This document shows positions 51,272 through 58,479 of a DNA stretch of 64,000 bases, one piece after another. The first letter of the stretch is position 1, and the number at the start of each line of letters is the position of its first letter. The position numbers and the translations under genes are program-made. The stretch comes from Niabella ginsenosidivorans (GTDB taxonomy: Bacteria; Bacteroidota; Bacteroidia; Chitinophagales; Chitinophagaceae). The notes below the pieces were generated by a model that worked only from the letters and a program-made list of their open reading frames with translations, was not told the DNA's origin and ran no database searches. The stretch is from positions 5,208,001 to 5,272,000 of the forward strand of contig NZ_CP015772.1 of assembly GCF_001654455.1 (NCBI RefSeq), read 5' to 3'.

Positions 51272-51446
51272 AAAAAAGGCGTGGTGCTCAACTTACCGCA
51301 TTAGAGGTACTGGTATACCCATGCAACGGATAAGAGAGCCCACGCCCAGGTCGTGAGCCATTCTGCTTATCATCTCGTTGCACTTAAAAGTTACCAGTTT
51401 TCTAATGCGAGATTCAAAGCGAATGCTTCAAATAATTTTATGAAGT
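51272..51446 (-). ncRNA. Predicted structured RNA upstream of the toxin-like gene
   Basis: On the minus strand a promoter (TTG at 51480-51482, 20-bp spacer, TATTTTTG at 51452-51459) precedes a long hairpin. Its pairings: CGCATTAGA/TCTAATGCG (51401-51409 with 51297-51305), ACTGGTA/TACCAGT, GCAACG/CGTTGC and GATAAG/CTTATC (51366-51381 with 51323-51334). Its apical loop contains GGCGTGGGCTC (51336-51346), which pairs with GAGCACCACGCC (51278-51289) outside the hairpin, giving a pseudoknot or an alternative terminator stem, followed by TTTTTT. The length of about 175 nt and the fold match no class I know. Confidence 0.65.
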
Positions 51447-51451
51447 AATCG

Positions 51452-51482
51452 CAAAAATATTATTCGATACAAATATAGGCAA
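51452..51482 (-). promoter_or_regulatory. Promoter of the structured RNA (TTG-N20-TATTTTTG)
   Basis: The minus strand shows ATTG, a 20-bp spacer and an exact TAnnTTTG element, the Bacteroidota sigma-ABfr pattern. The expected start is near 51446. Confidence 0.6.
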
Positions 51483-51494
51483 TTTTATCATTTT

Positions 51495-51510
51495 GCGGAC
51501 AGGTGTCCGC
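51495..51510. promoter_or_regulatory. Palindrome GCGGACA-GG-TGTCCGC upstream of the HTH gene
   Basis: A 7-bp perfect inverted repeat is followed by TTTATTTTTTT. It sits between the divergent RNA promoter and the small HTH gene (start 51544). It could be an operator for that protein or a terminator; position favours an operator that also touches the RNA promoter. Confidence 0.5.
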
Positions 51511-51543
51511 TTTATTTTTTTCCACAAAGTTTTTATTTGTTAG

Positions 51544-51774
51544 ATGCAGGATTTATATGCTACTATAAATGATTTTATTTCTCGGGAATGGATCGGCCCA
51601 AGCGAAGAATCTGCCCGTGCATTTGCAACCAATCACGATATTGATGAAAAAACTGTAAGACGAATAAAAGGTTGGAAAGATGCCTCTTACCAAATTACAA
51701 TATATACTCTTGAAAAAATTTGCACTGCAAGGGATTTAACGCTAGAGGAGTTTTTTAAGTTGATAAAGCGGTGA
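51544..51774 (+). CDS. Small helix-turn-helix protein
   Basis: A 76-residue protein. 'SARAFATNHDIDEKTVRRIKGWKDASYQITIYTLEKICTARDLTLEEFFKLI' has the spacing of an XRE-type helix-turn-helix, with the recognition helix at about 36-46 and the closing 'LEEFF' of many Cro/C1 regulators. It probably binds DNA as a dimer. It is divergent from the structured RNA and toxin-like gene, with a perfect palindrome between, so control of that unit is likely but not shown. Confidence 0.7.
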   Translation: MQDLYATINDFISREWIGPSEESARAFATNHDIDEKTVRRIKGWKDASYQITIYTLEKICTARDLTLEEFFKLIKR

Positions 51775-52033
51775 GCTGCGCTCTTTCTTCATCATTGTGA
51801 GGACGGGTGGGACTTGTGGGACAGGGGTATCATAGCTATTCTTTTGAAAGTAGAACAATTATGTGTTGCCCTGGTCGACCAGGGCAATAAAAGCAACCAT
51901 ACCCTGGAAATTACTAAATGTCGCACCAGTCGACCAGGTCTCCGAAAACAACCAGCTGCCCTATATTGAGCTGCTGAAGAGTGCGACGCAACACCGCTGC
52001 CACCTGCACCACAGCCGGGACAATAAAAACTAC
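51775..52033. other. Spacer between HTH and Abi genes with GTCGAC palindromes
   Basis: No gene is supported. At 51866-51887 TTGCCCTGGTC and GACCAGGGCAA form a perfect 22-bp palindrome with no loop. A second, imperfect one (ACCAGTCGACCAGGT) lies at 51925-51939. Both centre on GTCGAC. Confidence 0.6.
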
Positions 52034-52936
52034 TCACATTGTCCACAATGCTTCACCTTCCCAATTAGGTTTAAATCCTAAAGCATTAGGATCTACCGAT
52101 GGGTACTTTTTTAATAACTCCTGTAGTTTTTTTGAAAATGAGTTTTCAGGAGCTATTATATTTAACAAATAGCGCATAATGCAAAAATGGAGATACAGTT
52201 TTTGTGTATCTTTTGGAACATCATTAACCCATAAATGTGGTGGTTTTGACAGAAGCTTTGGAGTGCCTGGTAAATTTTTATTCCACAGGCGGCTATGATG
52301 TGCACAGTAATTACGTATTTGCGCAATAGATTGCAGCCAACTGGGTAAATACGTATGATTGACAGCGCCTAATTCTACGGCAATAATATCTTTGGATTTT
52401 ACCGTATTGTTTAAATTTCCGTACAATTTGGATAAAGAGCCGAAACTGGTTAGCTCCAATGTTTTCCATGCCGGGGGAAAACGCAGATCTTCTTTGTATT
52501 TTCTTTTATGCTCTTTTATAAAGATGTCTTTAGAGCGGTTTACTTCTTCCTGAATTGACGCCAACGTTTCAACTAATGCAGAGGTGTCATTAAAAATTGC
52601 GGTATTTTGAAACCACCAGGGATCAAATTCATGCGATAAATGATAAATCAGTTTAGTTCGCAGACTGATTTCAATTTTTTCAATAACATCAAATAATAAA
52701 ACCCTTAGCTCTCTGTCAAAATTGTAGAGGTGTATAACGTCTTCAAACCGACTGTTGGGTTTGAATAAGTGCGCTTCCTTATCGGCCTGCATAGGCCACC
52801 AATAACCTGCAAGCCGGTAGTAGCTAACCTGTGAAAGATAATGTGTGGCCAGTGCATCATCGTCAATTTGTAAGCCACGCTGTTGCAGTTGTTTTATTTG
52901 ATCACTTATAGTATATGGTTGTTTATTATATAACAT
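52034..52936 (-). CDS. Abi_2 (AbiD/AbiF-family) HEPN abortive-infection protein
   Basis: A 300-residue protein of the Abi_2 family. The N-terminal pattern 'PYTISDQIKQLQQRGLQIDDDALATHYLSQVSYYRLAGYWWPMQ' is diagnostic, followed by 'LYNFDRELRVLLFDVIEKIEISLRTKLIYHLS'. The HEPN RNase motif R-x4-H appears as IRNYCAHHSRLWN (about 210-220). Such proteins stop phage growth by cutting RNA. The start ATG 52936 (MLYNKQPYT) is chosen over GTG 52963, because the earlier codon lies inside the terminator of the upstream RNA. The gene ends convergently to the HTH gene. The RNA upstream makes this a candidate two-part RNA-protein defence unit. Confidence 0.88.
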   Translation of the reverse strand: MLYNKQPYTISDQIKQLQQRGLQIDDDALATHYLSQVSYYRLAGYWWPMQADKEAHLFKPNSRFEDVIHLYNFDRELRVLLFDVIEKIEISLRTKLIYHLSHEFDPWWFQNTAIFNDTSALVETLASIQEEVNRSKDIFIKEHKRKYKEDLRFPPAWKTLELTSFGSLSKLYGNLNNTVKSKDIIAVELGAVNHTYLPSWLQSIAQIRNYCAHHSRLWNKNLPGTPKLLSKPPHLWVNDVPKDTQKLYLHFCIMRYLLNIIAPENSFSKKLQELLKKYPSVDPNALGFKPNWEGEALWTM

Positions 52937-52950
52937 TGGATAGCATTCAT

Positions 52951-53068
52951 AAAAAAACCGCACAGATAATTACGATGTAATACCTATACGGAACTGTAAT
53001 ATTTTATTCTTAAAAGCAAAAGACTCGCCCTGGTACGCTGTTCTGTGGGTAGCGTGGCGAGTACTGTT
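52951..53068 (-). ncRNA. Predicted abiF-type small RNA upstream of the HEPN gene
   Basis: On the minus strand a TATCTTCG element (53073-53080) is followed by a hairpin ACTCGCC-ACGCT...AGCGT-ACCAG-GGCGAGT (53023-53062, stems of 7 and 5 bp). Then come an A/T-rich linker and a terminator: CCGTATAG/CTGTGCGG (52984-52991 with 52958-52965, two wobbles) enclosing ATTAC-ATC-GTAAT and followed by T7 (52951-52957). The transcript would be about 115 nt and end 15 bp before the HEPN start codon. Structured RNAs of this kind upstream of AbiF-type proteins are known from earlier RNA-motif searches. Confidence 0.7.
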
Positions 53069-53072
53069 AATA

Positions 53073-53080
53073 CGAAGATA
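53073..53080 (-). promoter_or_regulatory. -7 element (TATCTTCG) of the abiF-type RNA
   Basis: One mismatch to TAnnTTTG, placed 10 bases before the hairpin of the RNA. There is no clear -33 TTG. Confidence 0.45.
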
Positions 53081-53101
53081 CTTATTTTTTACACAGTGAG
53101 T

Positions 53102-53188
53102 AGTATTTTTCTTGGAATAGTTGGGCTGGTTGCCGGATTTAAGGCGTTCATCATCCAGCGTAAATCCTTTTATTAAATATTCCTTCAC
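53102..53188 (-). pseudogene. RhuM-family (virulence protein) remnant
   Basis: From ATG 53188 the minus strand encodes KEYLIKGFTLDDERLKSGN and a few more residues (QPNY), the 'KGFxxDDERLK' segment typical of RhuM-family proteins, then drifts into unrelated sequence. RhuM-type proteins are over 300 residues, so only about 25 are left. It abuts the promoter of the abiF-type RNA, and probably marks older defence-island content. Confidence 0.65.
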
Positions 53189-53205
53189 AATTTAAAACAA
53201 CCGTT

Positions 53206-53712
53206 ATGACAAATGCAACCTTTAACCGTGTGGATGCCACACTAACGCCCGAAGCTGTAAAAACTGTAAAAGACCACATTACCGCCATTGAGCAAACCCT
53301 GCCCTTTTTAGTGGGCCTTACCGGTACGGAGCGCGTGGCCCTGCCAAAAGTAAATGTAAACAACAAAGTGTTTACGGAAGATGCTATACAGGTGGCGGTA
53401 AATAATGCTACCCTGCTGCCTGCTTTTGTAAACGTGGAGGGTATGAAAAAAGACCTGGCCCTTTATCATGCGCTGGATGAGCTGGTGCTGCTGGTGCAGC
53501 AACTGGCAGAAAAACTGTCGAACACGCAATTGCTGGCGGGCAGTGAGGCCTATACCAGCGCCCTGGCCATTTACAAAATTTTTGGCGCCGCCAGTGAAGC
53601 GGGTGTACAGGGCACTAAAACCCTGCATGAGCAGCTAAGGCAACGGTTTGGTGGCCAGGGTAAAAGCACGGCACCCCTACCGGAAGGCACGGGTACCGTA
53701 CCAAATACCTAA
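53206..53712 (+). CDS. Uncharacterised Bacteroidota protein, family Z
   Basis: A 168-residue, helical, cytoplasmic protein: 'TLTPEAVKTVKDHITAIEQTLPFLVGLTGTERVALPKV', 'FVNVEGMKKDLALYHALDELVLLVQQLAEKLSNTQLLAGSEAYTSALAIYKIFGAA', and a Gly/Pro/Thr-rich tail (from about 148). I recall similar orphan proteins in many Bacteroidota genomes, usually in accessory regions, without known function. It is followed by a strong terminator at 53793. It starts 18 bp from the end of the RhuM remnant, on the opposite strand. Confidence 0.72.
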   Translation: MTNATFNRVDATLTPEAVKTVKDHITAIEQTLPFLVGLTGTERVALPKVNVNNKVFTEDAIQVAVNNATLLPAFVNVEGMKKDLALYHALDELVLLVQQLAEKLSNTQLLAGSEAYTSALAIYKIFGAASEAGVQGTKTLHEQLRQRFGGQGKSTAPLPEGTGTVPNT

Positions 53713-54099
53713 ACTATTGCGGAAAAAACCTAAACCGGTTCAGCAAAAAGCTAAACCAGCCCACCTGAAAGCCCGCCTGACCGGACGGGCAGGCTTCGCG
53801 TGCGAAGCTTTTTTTATACCCCGGGGTACCCTTTATCCTTCGGTGGCGAAGGTTAAAGGGTGGCCACCCCCACCTGTGCAGGTAGGCTGCCGGGGAAAGA
53901 AGCTTCAACAATTTAGGTTTTTGCTGCGCGCGCGCAGGTAAAAGCTTCGCGCGCCTGGTTTTTGGGTACCGGGGGCTACCTTAGAGGTGGGGGCTGGTAC
54001 TTTTTTTCTCGTTATTCCGGAGTGGAGGAATGTCTTACTCGTAAAGAGACGGCTCCGCCCTCCCGTTTGTGGTGGGAGCAAGATGACGGAGCACCGTAC
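53713..54099. repeat. Hairpin-rich, GC-rich noncoding block
   Basis: Apart from the terminator at 53793-53815, this 387-bp block contains an 11-bp inverted repeat at its two sides (AAAAACCTAAA near 53725, TTTAGGTTTTT near 53911), and a hairpin ACCCTTTA-t-CCTTCG-gtgg-CGAAGG-t-TAAAGGGT (53828-53861). It also has the small hairpin ACCTG-TG-CAGGT near 53872 and GC-alternating stretches (53930-53939, 53946-53952). No gene is supported. Confidence 0.6.
53793..53815 (+). terminator. Intrinsic terminator after family Z gene
   Basis: GCTTCGC-GT-GCGAAGC is a perfect 7-bp stem with a 2-base loop and is followed by T7. Confidence 0.8.
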
Positions 54100-56928
54100 T
54101 TATACCACAATATTCACCATCTTATTTTTTACATAGATGATCTTCTTAGGCGTTTTACCATCTACCCATTTTTGAACAACCTCGTTGGCCAGCACCAGTT
54201 GCTCTACCTCCTGTTGAGAGGCTTCCAAAGAAAGGATCATTGTAGTACGCATTTTTCCGTTAATGGAAATGGGGTATTCTTTGTCTGACTCCTTAATGTA
54301 TTTTTCTTCAAACTTTGGAAATGCTGCGTCCAGTACGCTGGAAGTATTGCCCAGGGCATGCCACAGCTCTTCCGCAATATGCGGCGCATAGGAAGAAAGC
54401 ATGATCAGCACCGGCTCCAGTATTTGTTTTTTGTGCGATTTAAGATCGGTTAACTCGTTAACCAGGATCATAAAGGCGCTTACACCGGTATTAAAGCTGA
54501 AGCGTTCTGTATCGTCTTCAATTTTTTTAATGCTCTTATGCAGCACTTTCAGCTCGGCAGCGGTGGGCGCCTCATCTGTCCATAAGGCGGTGCTTTGCTG
54601 CGCCGTTCCGGGAACAGCATCTTTATAGAACAGGCGCCACAGTTTTTTAAGAAAGCGATGCACCCCTTCAATGCCCTTGGTATCCCAGGGCTTGCTCATT
54701 TCCACAGGGCCCAGGAACATTTCATACATACGGAAGGTATCCGCTCCGTATTTACTCACCAGATCGTCCGGGTTTACAGTGTTGAATTTTGTTTTGGACA
54801 TTTTTTCTGTTTCTGTTCCGCACAAATATTTGCCGTTCTCCAATACAAAGGTGGCATTGGCAAATTCATTGTTCTTCCATTTCTTAAAGGCTTCAATATC
54901 CAGTTCTGTACCATCTACAAAGTTTACATCCACATGAATTTTGTCCAGCATTTTTCCCTGGTACGTGCCATCACCGGCAATGAGCCCGTGAGAAACGAAT
55001 TCATTGGTGCCGTTAATACGATATACGAACCGGCTGCTTCCCTGTATCATTCCCTGGTTTACCAGCCGTTTAAAAGGCTCATCAAAGCTCAGGTATCCTA
55101 AATCATGCAGCACTTTTGTCCACATACGGCTATATAACAAATGCCCGACGGCATGCTCCGTACCGCCAATATACAGGTCTACCTGGTTCCAGTAATCGGT
55201 GGCCTGCCTGCCAGCGAATTCTTTGTCGTTCTTAGGATCCATATACCGCAGAAAATACCAGCTGGAGCCCGCATAACCGGGCATGGTGTTGGTTTCCAGC
55301 TCCTGTGCCACCCACTCCGGTATATTGGCCAGGGGGCCTTCTCCTTCCGGCCCCGGTTTATAGCTGTCTACCTTTGGTAGTTCAAGGGGTAATGCATCCG
55401 CGCTTAGCGGGTAGGCGGTTCCATTCTTCCATTTTACAGGAAAAGGTTCGCCCCAGTAACGCTGACGGCTGAAGGCCGCATCACGCATTTTATAATTCAC
55501 CTTGCGTTTACCAATACCTTTTTCTTCAATAGCTTTGATCACGGTTTCCATTGCTTCCCGCATCGGAGTTCCGTTTAAGAAGCCCGAATTTTCTAAAACG
55601 GCGTCTTTGGTGGCGTTGGCTTCTTCCCCGTTAAAATGATTGCCGATAATATTGGTAATGGGAATATTAAAGTGTTTTGCAAATTTAAAATCGCGCTCAT
55701 CCCCACAGGGCACGGCCATAATAGCCCCGGTTCCGTAACCGGCCAGCACATATTCGCTGATCCAGATGGGAATTTCGCGGCCATCAAACGGATTAATGGC
55801 ATAAGCCCCGGTAAATACACCGCTGATCTTTTTTTCTGCCATCCGCTCCCGCTCGCTCCTGCTTTTTACATAAGCAATATAATCATCTACCGCTTTTGCC
55901 TGGTCCTGACTTTTTATGCGGTCTACCAGGTCCAGCTCCGGGGCAATGACCATAAAGTCTACTCCCATAATAGTATCGGGCCGGGTTGTATATACCCTCA
56001 GGTTTTCATCAGCTTCTTTAATCTTAAAATCAATTTCGGCACCGCTGCTTTTCCCGATCCAGTTGGTCTGCATTTCTTTCATAGCTTCGCTGAAATCCAC
56101 ACGCTGTAAGCCTTCCAGCAAACGGTCGGCATATTCTGTAATGCGCAGGTACCACTGGCGCAGCTTCTTTTTTACAACCGGGTAGCCGCCCCGCTCGCTC
56201 ACACCATTTACCACCTCGTCATTCGCCAGCACGGTTCCCAGCGCCTCGCACCAGTTCACTTCTCCATAGCCACAATAGGCCAGGCGGTATTCCATCAGTA
56301 TCGCCTGCTGAGTGGTTTCATCAAACGAATTCCATTCTTCTGCTGTGAAGATTTGAGTCCCGTTAGCTGTCGGGATGAGATCTGAGATCTGAGATTTTTC
56401 ATTTGGAACAGGGTGGTTGCTGTTGCCCTCCTGTTGAAACAGCGCTACCAGCTGCTGAATATTTTCTGCTTTTTGTGTTTTGCGGTTGAACCAGCTTTCA
56501 AACAATTGCAGGAAGATCCACTGCGTCCATTTATAATAATGCGGGTCGCTGGTACGCACTTCCCGGCTCCAGTCAAAACAAAAACCAATATTATCCAGCT
56601 GTTTTCTAAAGGTCGCAATGTTCTTTTCTGTTGAAACAGCAGGATGAATGCCGTTTTCAATCGCATATTGTTCCGCAGGCAATCCAAATGCATCATACCC
56701 CATAGGGTGCAATACATTAAAGCCCTTCAGCCTTTTATAGCGCGCATAAATATCGCTGGCAATATAGCCGAGCGGGTGCCCTACATGCAGTCCTGCCCCA
56801 CTTGGGTAAGGGAACATGTCCAGCACATAATATTTTGGCTTGCTGCTGTTGTTAGAAACGGTGTAGGTCTGGTTCTCTGTCCACGCCTTTTGCCACTTTT
56901 TCTCTATTTCATTAAAGTTATATTCCAT
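54100..56928 (-). CDS. leuS: Leucyl-tRNA synthetase
   Basis: A 942-residue class I aminoacyl-tRNA synthetase. The HIGH region reads FPYPSGAGLHVGHPLGY (about 39-55), and the KMSKS loop reads EKMSKTKFN (about 711). The editing domain has YTTRPDTIMGVDF (about 295). 'VNWCEALGTVLANDEV' belongs to the zinc-binding module. A stretch at about residues 177-192 (NEKSQISDLIPTANGT) is encoded by a tandem repeat plus a palindrome and looks like an in-frame repeat insertion. The gene is monocistronic and reads toward the hairpin-rich block. Confidence 0.96.
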   Translation of the reverse strand: MEYNFNEIEKKWQKAWTENQTYTVSNNSSKPKYYVLDMFPYPSGAGLHVGHPLGYIASDIYARYKRLKGFNVLHPMGYDAFGLPAEQYAIENGIHPAVSTEKNIATFRKQLDNIGFCFDWSREVRTSDPHYYKWTQWIFLQLFESWFNRKTQKAENIQQLVALFQQEGNSNHPVPNEKSQISDLIPTANGTQIFTAEEWNSFDETTQQAILMEYRLAYCGYGEVNWCEALGTVLANDEVVNGVSERGGYPVVKKKLRQWYLRITEYADRLLEGLQRVDFSEAMKEMQTNWIGKSSGAEIDFKIKEADENLRVYTTRPDTIMGVDFMVIAPELDLVDRIKSQDQAKAVDDYIAYVKSRSERERMAEKKISGVFTGAYAINPFDGREIPIWISEYVLAGYGTGAIMAVPCGDERDFKFAKHFNIPITNIIGNHFNGEEANATKDAVLENSGFLNGTPMREAMETVIKAIEEKGIGKRKVNYKMRDAAFSRQRYWGEPFPVKWKNGTAYPLSADALPLELPKVDSYKPGPEGEGPLANIPEWVAQELETNTMPGYAGSSWYFLRYMDPKNDKEFAGRQATDYWNQVDLYIGGTEHAVGHLLYSRMWTKVLHDLGYLSFDEPFKRLVNQGMIQGSSRFVYRINGTNEFVSHGLIAGDGTYQGKMLDKIHVDVNFVDGTELDIEAFKKWKNNEFANATFVLENGKYLCGTETEKMSKTKFNTVNPDDLVSKYGADTFRMYEMFLGPVEMSKPWDTKGIEGVHRFLKKLWRLFYKDAVPGTAQQSTALWTDEAPTAAELKVLHKSIKKIEDDTERFSFNTGVSAFMILVNELTDLKSHKKQILEPVLIMLSSYAPHIAEELWHALGNTSSVLDAAFPKFEEKYIKESDKEYPISINGKMRTTMILSLEASQQEVEQLVLANEVVQKWVDGKTPKKIIYVKNKMVNIVV
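56358..56395. repeat. Repeat element inside leuS (palindrome plus 7-base tandem units)
   Basis: On the coding strand three ATCTCA(G) units (56376-56395) adjoin TCCCG-ACAGCTAA-CGGGA (56358-56375), a variant of the CCCGATAGCTATCGGG-type palindrome common in Bacteroidota spacers. The reading frame stays open through it. Confidence 0.65.
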
Positions 56929-57185
56929 GATCCTGATATTCTGCGGGTTACCCTTAACAATATGCCCAATACAGGCATTTCTGGTTAATGATCAATAAAA
57001 GGAAAAGGAAACCCATTGTGGGCGGCAAATTTAAGCAATGTGCCCCTGAAACAGTGCTTTTATAAGGAGGAAAACAGTGTTTCAGTTCAAAAACTCCTAA
57101 AAAAGCATTAAATGCGCTGTATTTATAGAAATCAAAAAGCCGTTAAGATCAATTTATAGTATATTGCGCTTTCAAAATTTTAAAA

Positions 57186-57458
57186 ATGGCGACAACTGTT
57201 AAAAGTGCAACCACAGCAGTAAAGGATGCACCTTCAATGTTTGGCAAACAGAACTATCTGTTTATGCTGGTGGGCGCAATTGTAATAGCAGCCGGCATGT
57301 TTTTAATGGCTGGTGGTAAAAGTGATAACCCCGCCGTATTTAACAAAGACGAAGTGTACAGTGCGCGCCGTATTACCGTGGCACCTATCATTATTATACT
57401 AGGGCTGGCTATTGAAGGCATTGCCATCTTCAGAAAATCTCCGCAGGAAAAAAAATAA
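57186..57458 (+). CDS. DUF3098 membrane protein
   Basis: A 90-residue protein with two transmembrane segments (about 23-43 and 60-80): 'YLFMLVGAIVIAAGMFLMAGGKSDNPAVFNKDEVYSARRITVAPIIIILGLAIEGIAIF' is the DUF3098 signature. Members lie between ftsX and uppP in many Bacteroidota and may serve the cell envelope. Here the uppP neighbour is conserved and ftsX is absent from the upstream side (leuS instead). A terminator-like hairpin lies between it and uppP. Confidence 0.85.
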   Translation: MATTVKSATTAVKDAPSMFGKQNYLFMLVGAIVIAAGMFLMAGGKSDNPAVFNKDEVYSARRITVAPIIIILGLAIEGIAIFRKSPQEKK

Positions 57459-57480
57459 CCAATAACAGATAAAGGAATTT

Positions 57481-57514
57481 ATAAGGCGGCTACTTTTGTG
57501 TCGCCTTATTTTTT
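57481..57514 (+). terminator. Terminator-like hairpin between DUF3098 gene and uppP
   Basis: ATAAGGCG pairs with CGCCTTAT over 8 bp (57481-57488 with 57502-57509), followed by six T residues. uppP starts 12 bp later, so it may be only partly effective. Confidence 0.6.
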
Positions 57515-57525
57515 AAAATCAATTT

Positions 57526-58362
57526 ATGAGCATCATTCAGGCTATTATTATTGCAATTATAGAAGGGATTACCGAGTACCTGCCTATTTCTTCCACGGGA
57601 CATATGATTATTGCCAGTTCCTTTATGGGCATCGAAAAACAGGAATTTACAAAATTGTTTGAAGTGGCTATTCAACTGGGCGCTATCCTTGCCGTGGTGG
57701 TATTATACTGGCGTAAATTCTTTCCTACCCGGGCGGAAGGTGGCATTAACTGGAAGTTTTATCTGAAGCTGATTATTGGGGTAATCCCCGCCCTGGTGCT
57801 GGGCTACCTGTTCTCTGATAAGATTGATGCCTTGCTGGAAAGCCCTACAACAGTAGCGGTTTCCTTATTTGCAGGCGGTTTTGTGTTGTTGTTTATAGAC
57901 CGGCTGTTTAACCACCCTACGGTAAAGACGGTGGACCAGATCTCTTATCCAAAAGCTTTTATAACCGGTATCTGGCAGGTAATCGCCATGATTCCCGGGG
58001 TAAGCCGGAGTGCGGCTTCTATTATTGGCGGTATGCAGCAGAAAATGACGCGTGAAATAGCTGCTGAGTTTTCATTTTTCCTGGCAGTGCCTACTATGGC
58101 TGCAGCCACCTTATATTCATTATTCCTGAAAAAATGGACACAGAGCGGTATTGAACAAAAGGGTTACCAGATCATACTGGCGTCCAAAGAAAATACCATC
58201 GCTTTTGCAATCGGTAATATAGTGGCGTTTGTAGTGGCCATCATTGCTATCAAATTCTTTATTGATTATTTGAAGAAATACGGATTCAAAGCTTTTGGCT
58301 GGTACCGGATTATTGTTGGAGGGGTATTGTTATTGCTGGTTTATAAAGGGGTGATTTCGTAG
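57526..58362 (+). CDS. uppP: Undecaprenyl-diphosphate phosphatase UppP (BacA)
   Basis: A 278-residue polytopic membrane enzyme that recycles undecaprenyl diphosphate for wall synthesis. The catalytic blocks are EGITEYLPISSTGHMI (about 13-28) and IPGVSRSAASIIGGM (about 163-177), with about eight hydrophobic segments. Length is typical of the BacA family. It follows the DUF3098 gene. Confidence 0.95.
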   Translation: MSIIQAIIIAIIEGITEYLPISSTGHMIIASSFMGIEKQEFTKLFEVAIQLGAILAVVVLYWRKFFPTRAEGGINWKFYLKLIIGVIPALVLGYLFSDKIDALLESPTTVAVSLFAGGFVLLFIDRLFNHPTVKTVDQISYPKAFITGIWQVIAMIPGVSRSAASIIGGMQQKMTREIAAEFSFFLAVPTMAAATLYSLFLKKWTQSGIEQKGYQIILASKENTIAFAIGNIVAFVVAIIAIKFFIDYLKKYGFKAFGWYRIIVGGVLLLLVYKGVIS

Positions 58363-58446
58363 GAATAGATACCGGGTGATTGTTAAGGACATATCTAAAG
58401 AAATCCTTTATTTAATTATAATTCAACCTGTTTTGGAATGCAATAG

Positions 58447-58475
58447 TTGTGCCCTGATCAAAAGTATTAACTTTG
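58447..58475 (+). promoter_or_regulatory. Promoter of the MNT/HEPN pair (TTG-N18-TAACTTTG)
   Basis: TTG at 58447-58449, an 18-bp spacer and an exact TAnnTTTG at 58468-58475 give a full Bacteroidota promoter. The ATG follows 4 bp later, so the transcript would be leaderless. Confidence 0.65.
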
Positions 58476-58479
58476 CATA

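Noticed and set aside
51272-51446. Type III toxin-antitoxin RNA with tandem repeats
   Set aside because: The classical antitoxin RNAs consist of tandem repeats of about 36 nt; no such repeats are present, so I report only an unassigned structured RNA.
53648-54288. Open frames across the GC-rich block after the family Z gene
   Set aside because: They follow from the GC-rich hairpin sequence, overlap the terminator, and have the composition of translated repeats (many Pro, Arg, Lys, Gly).
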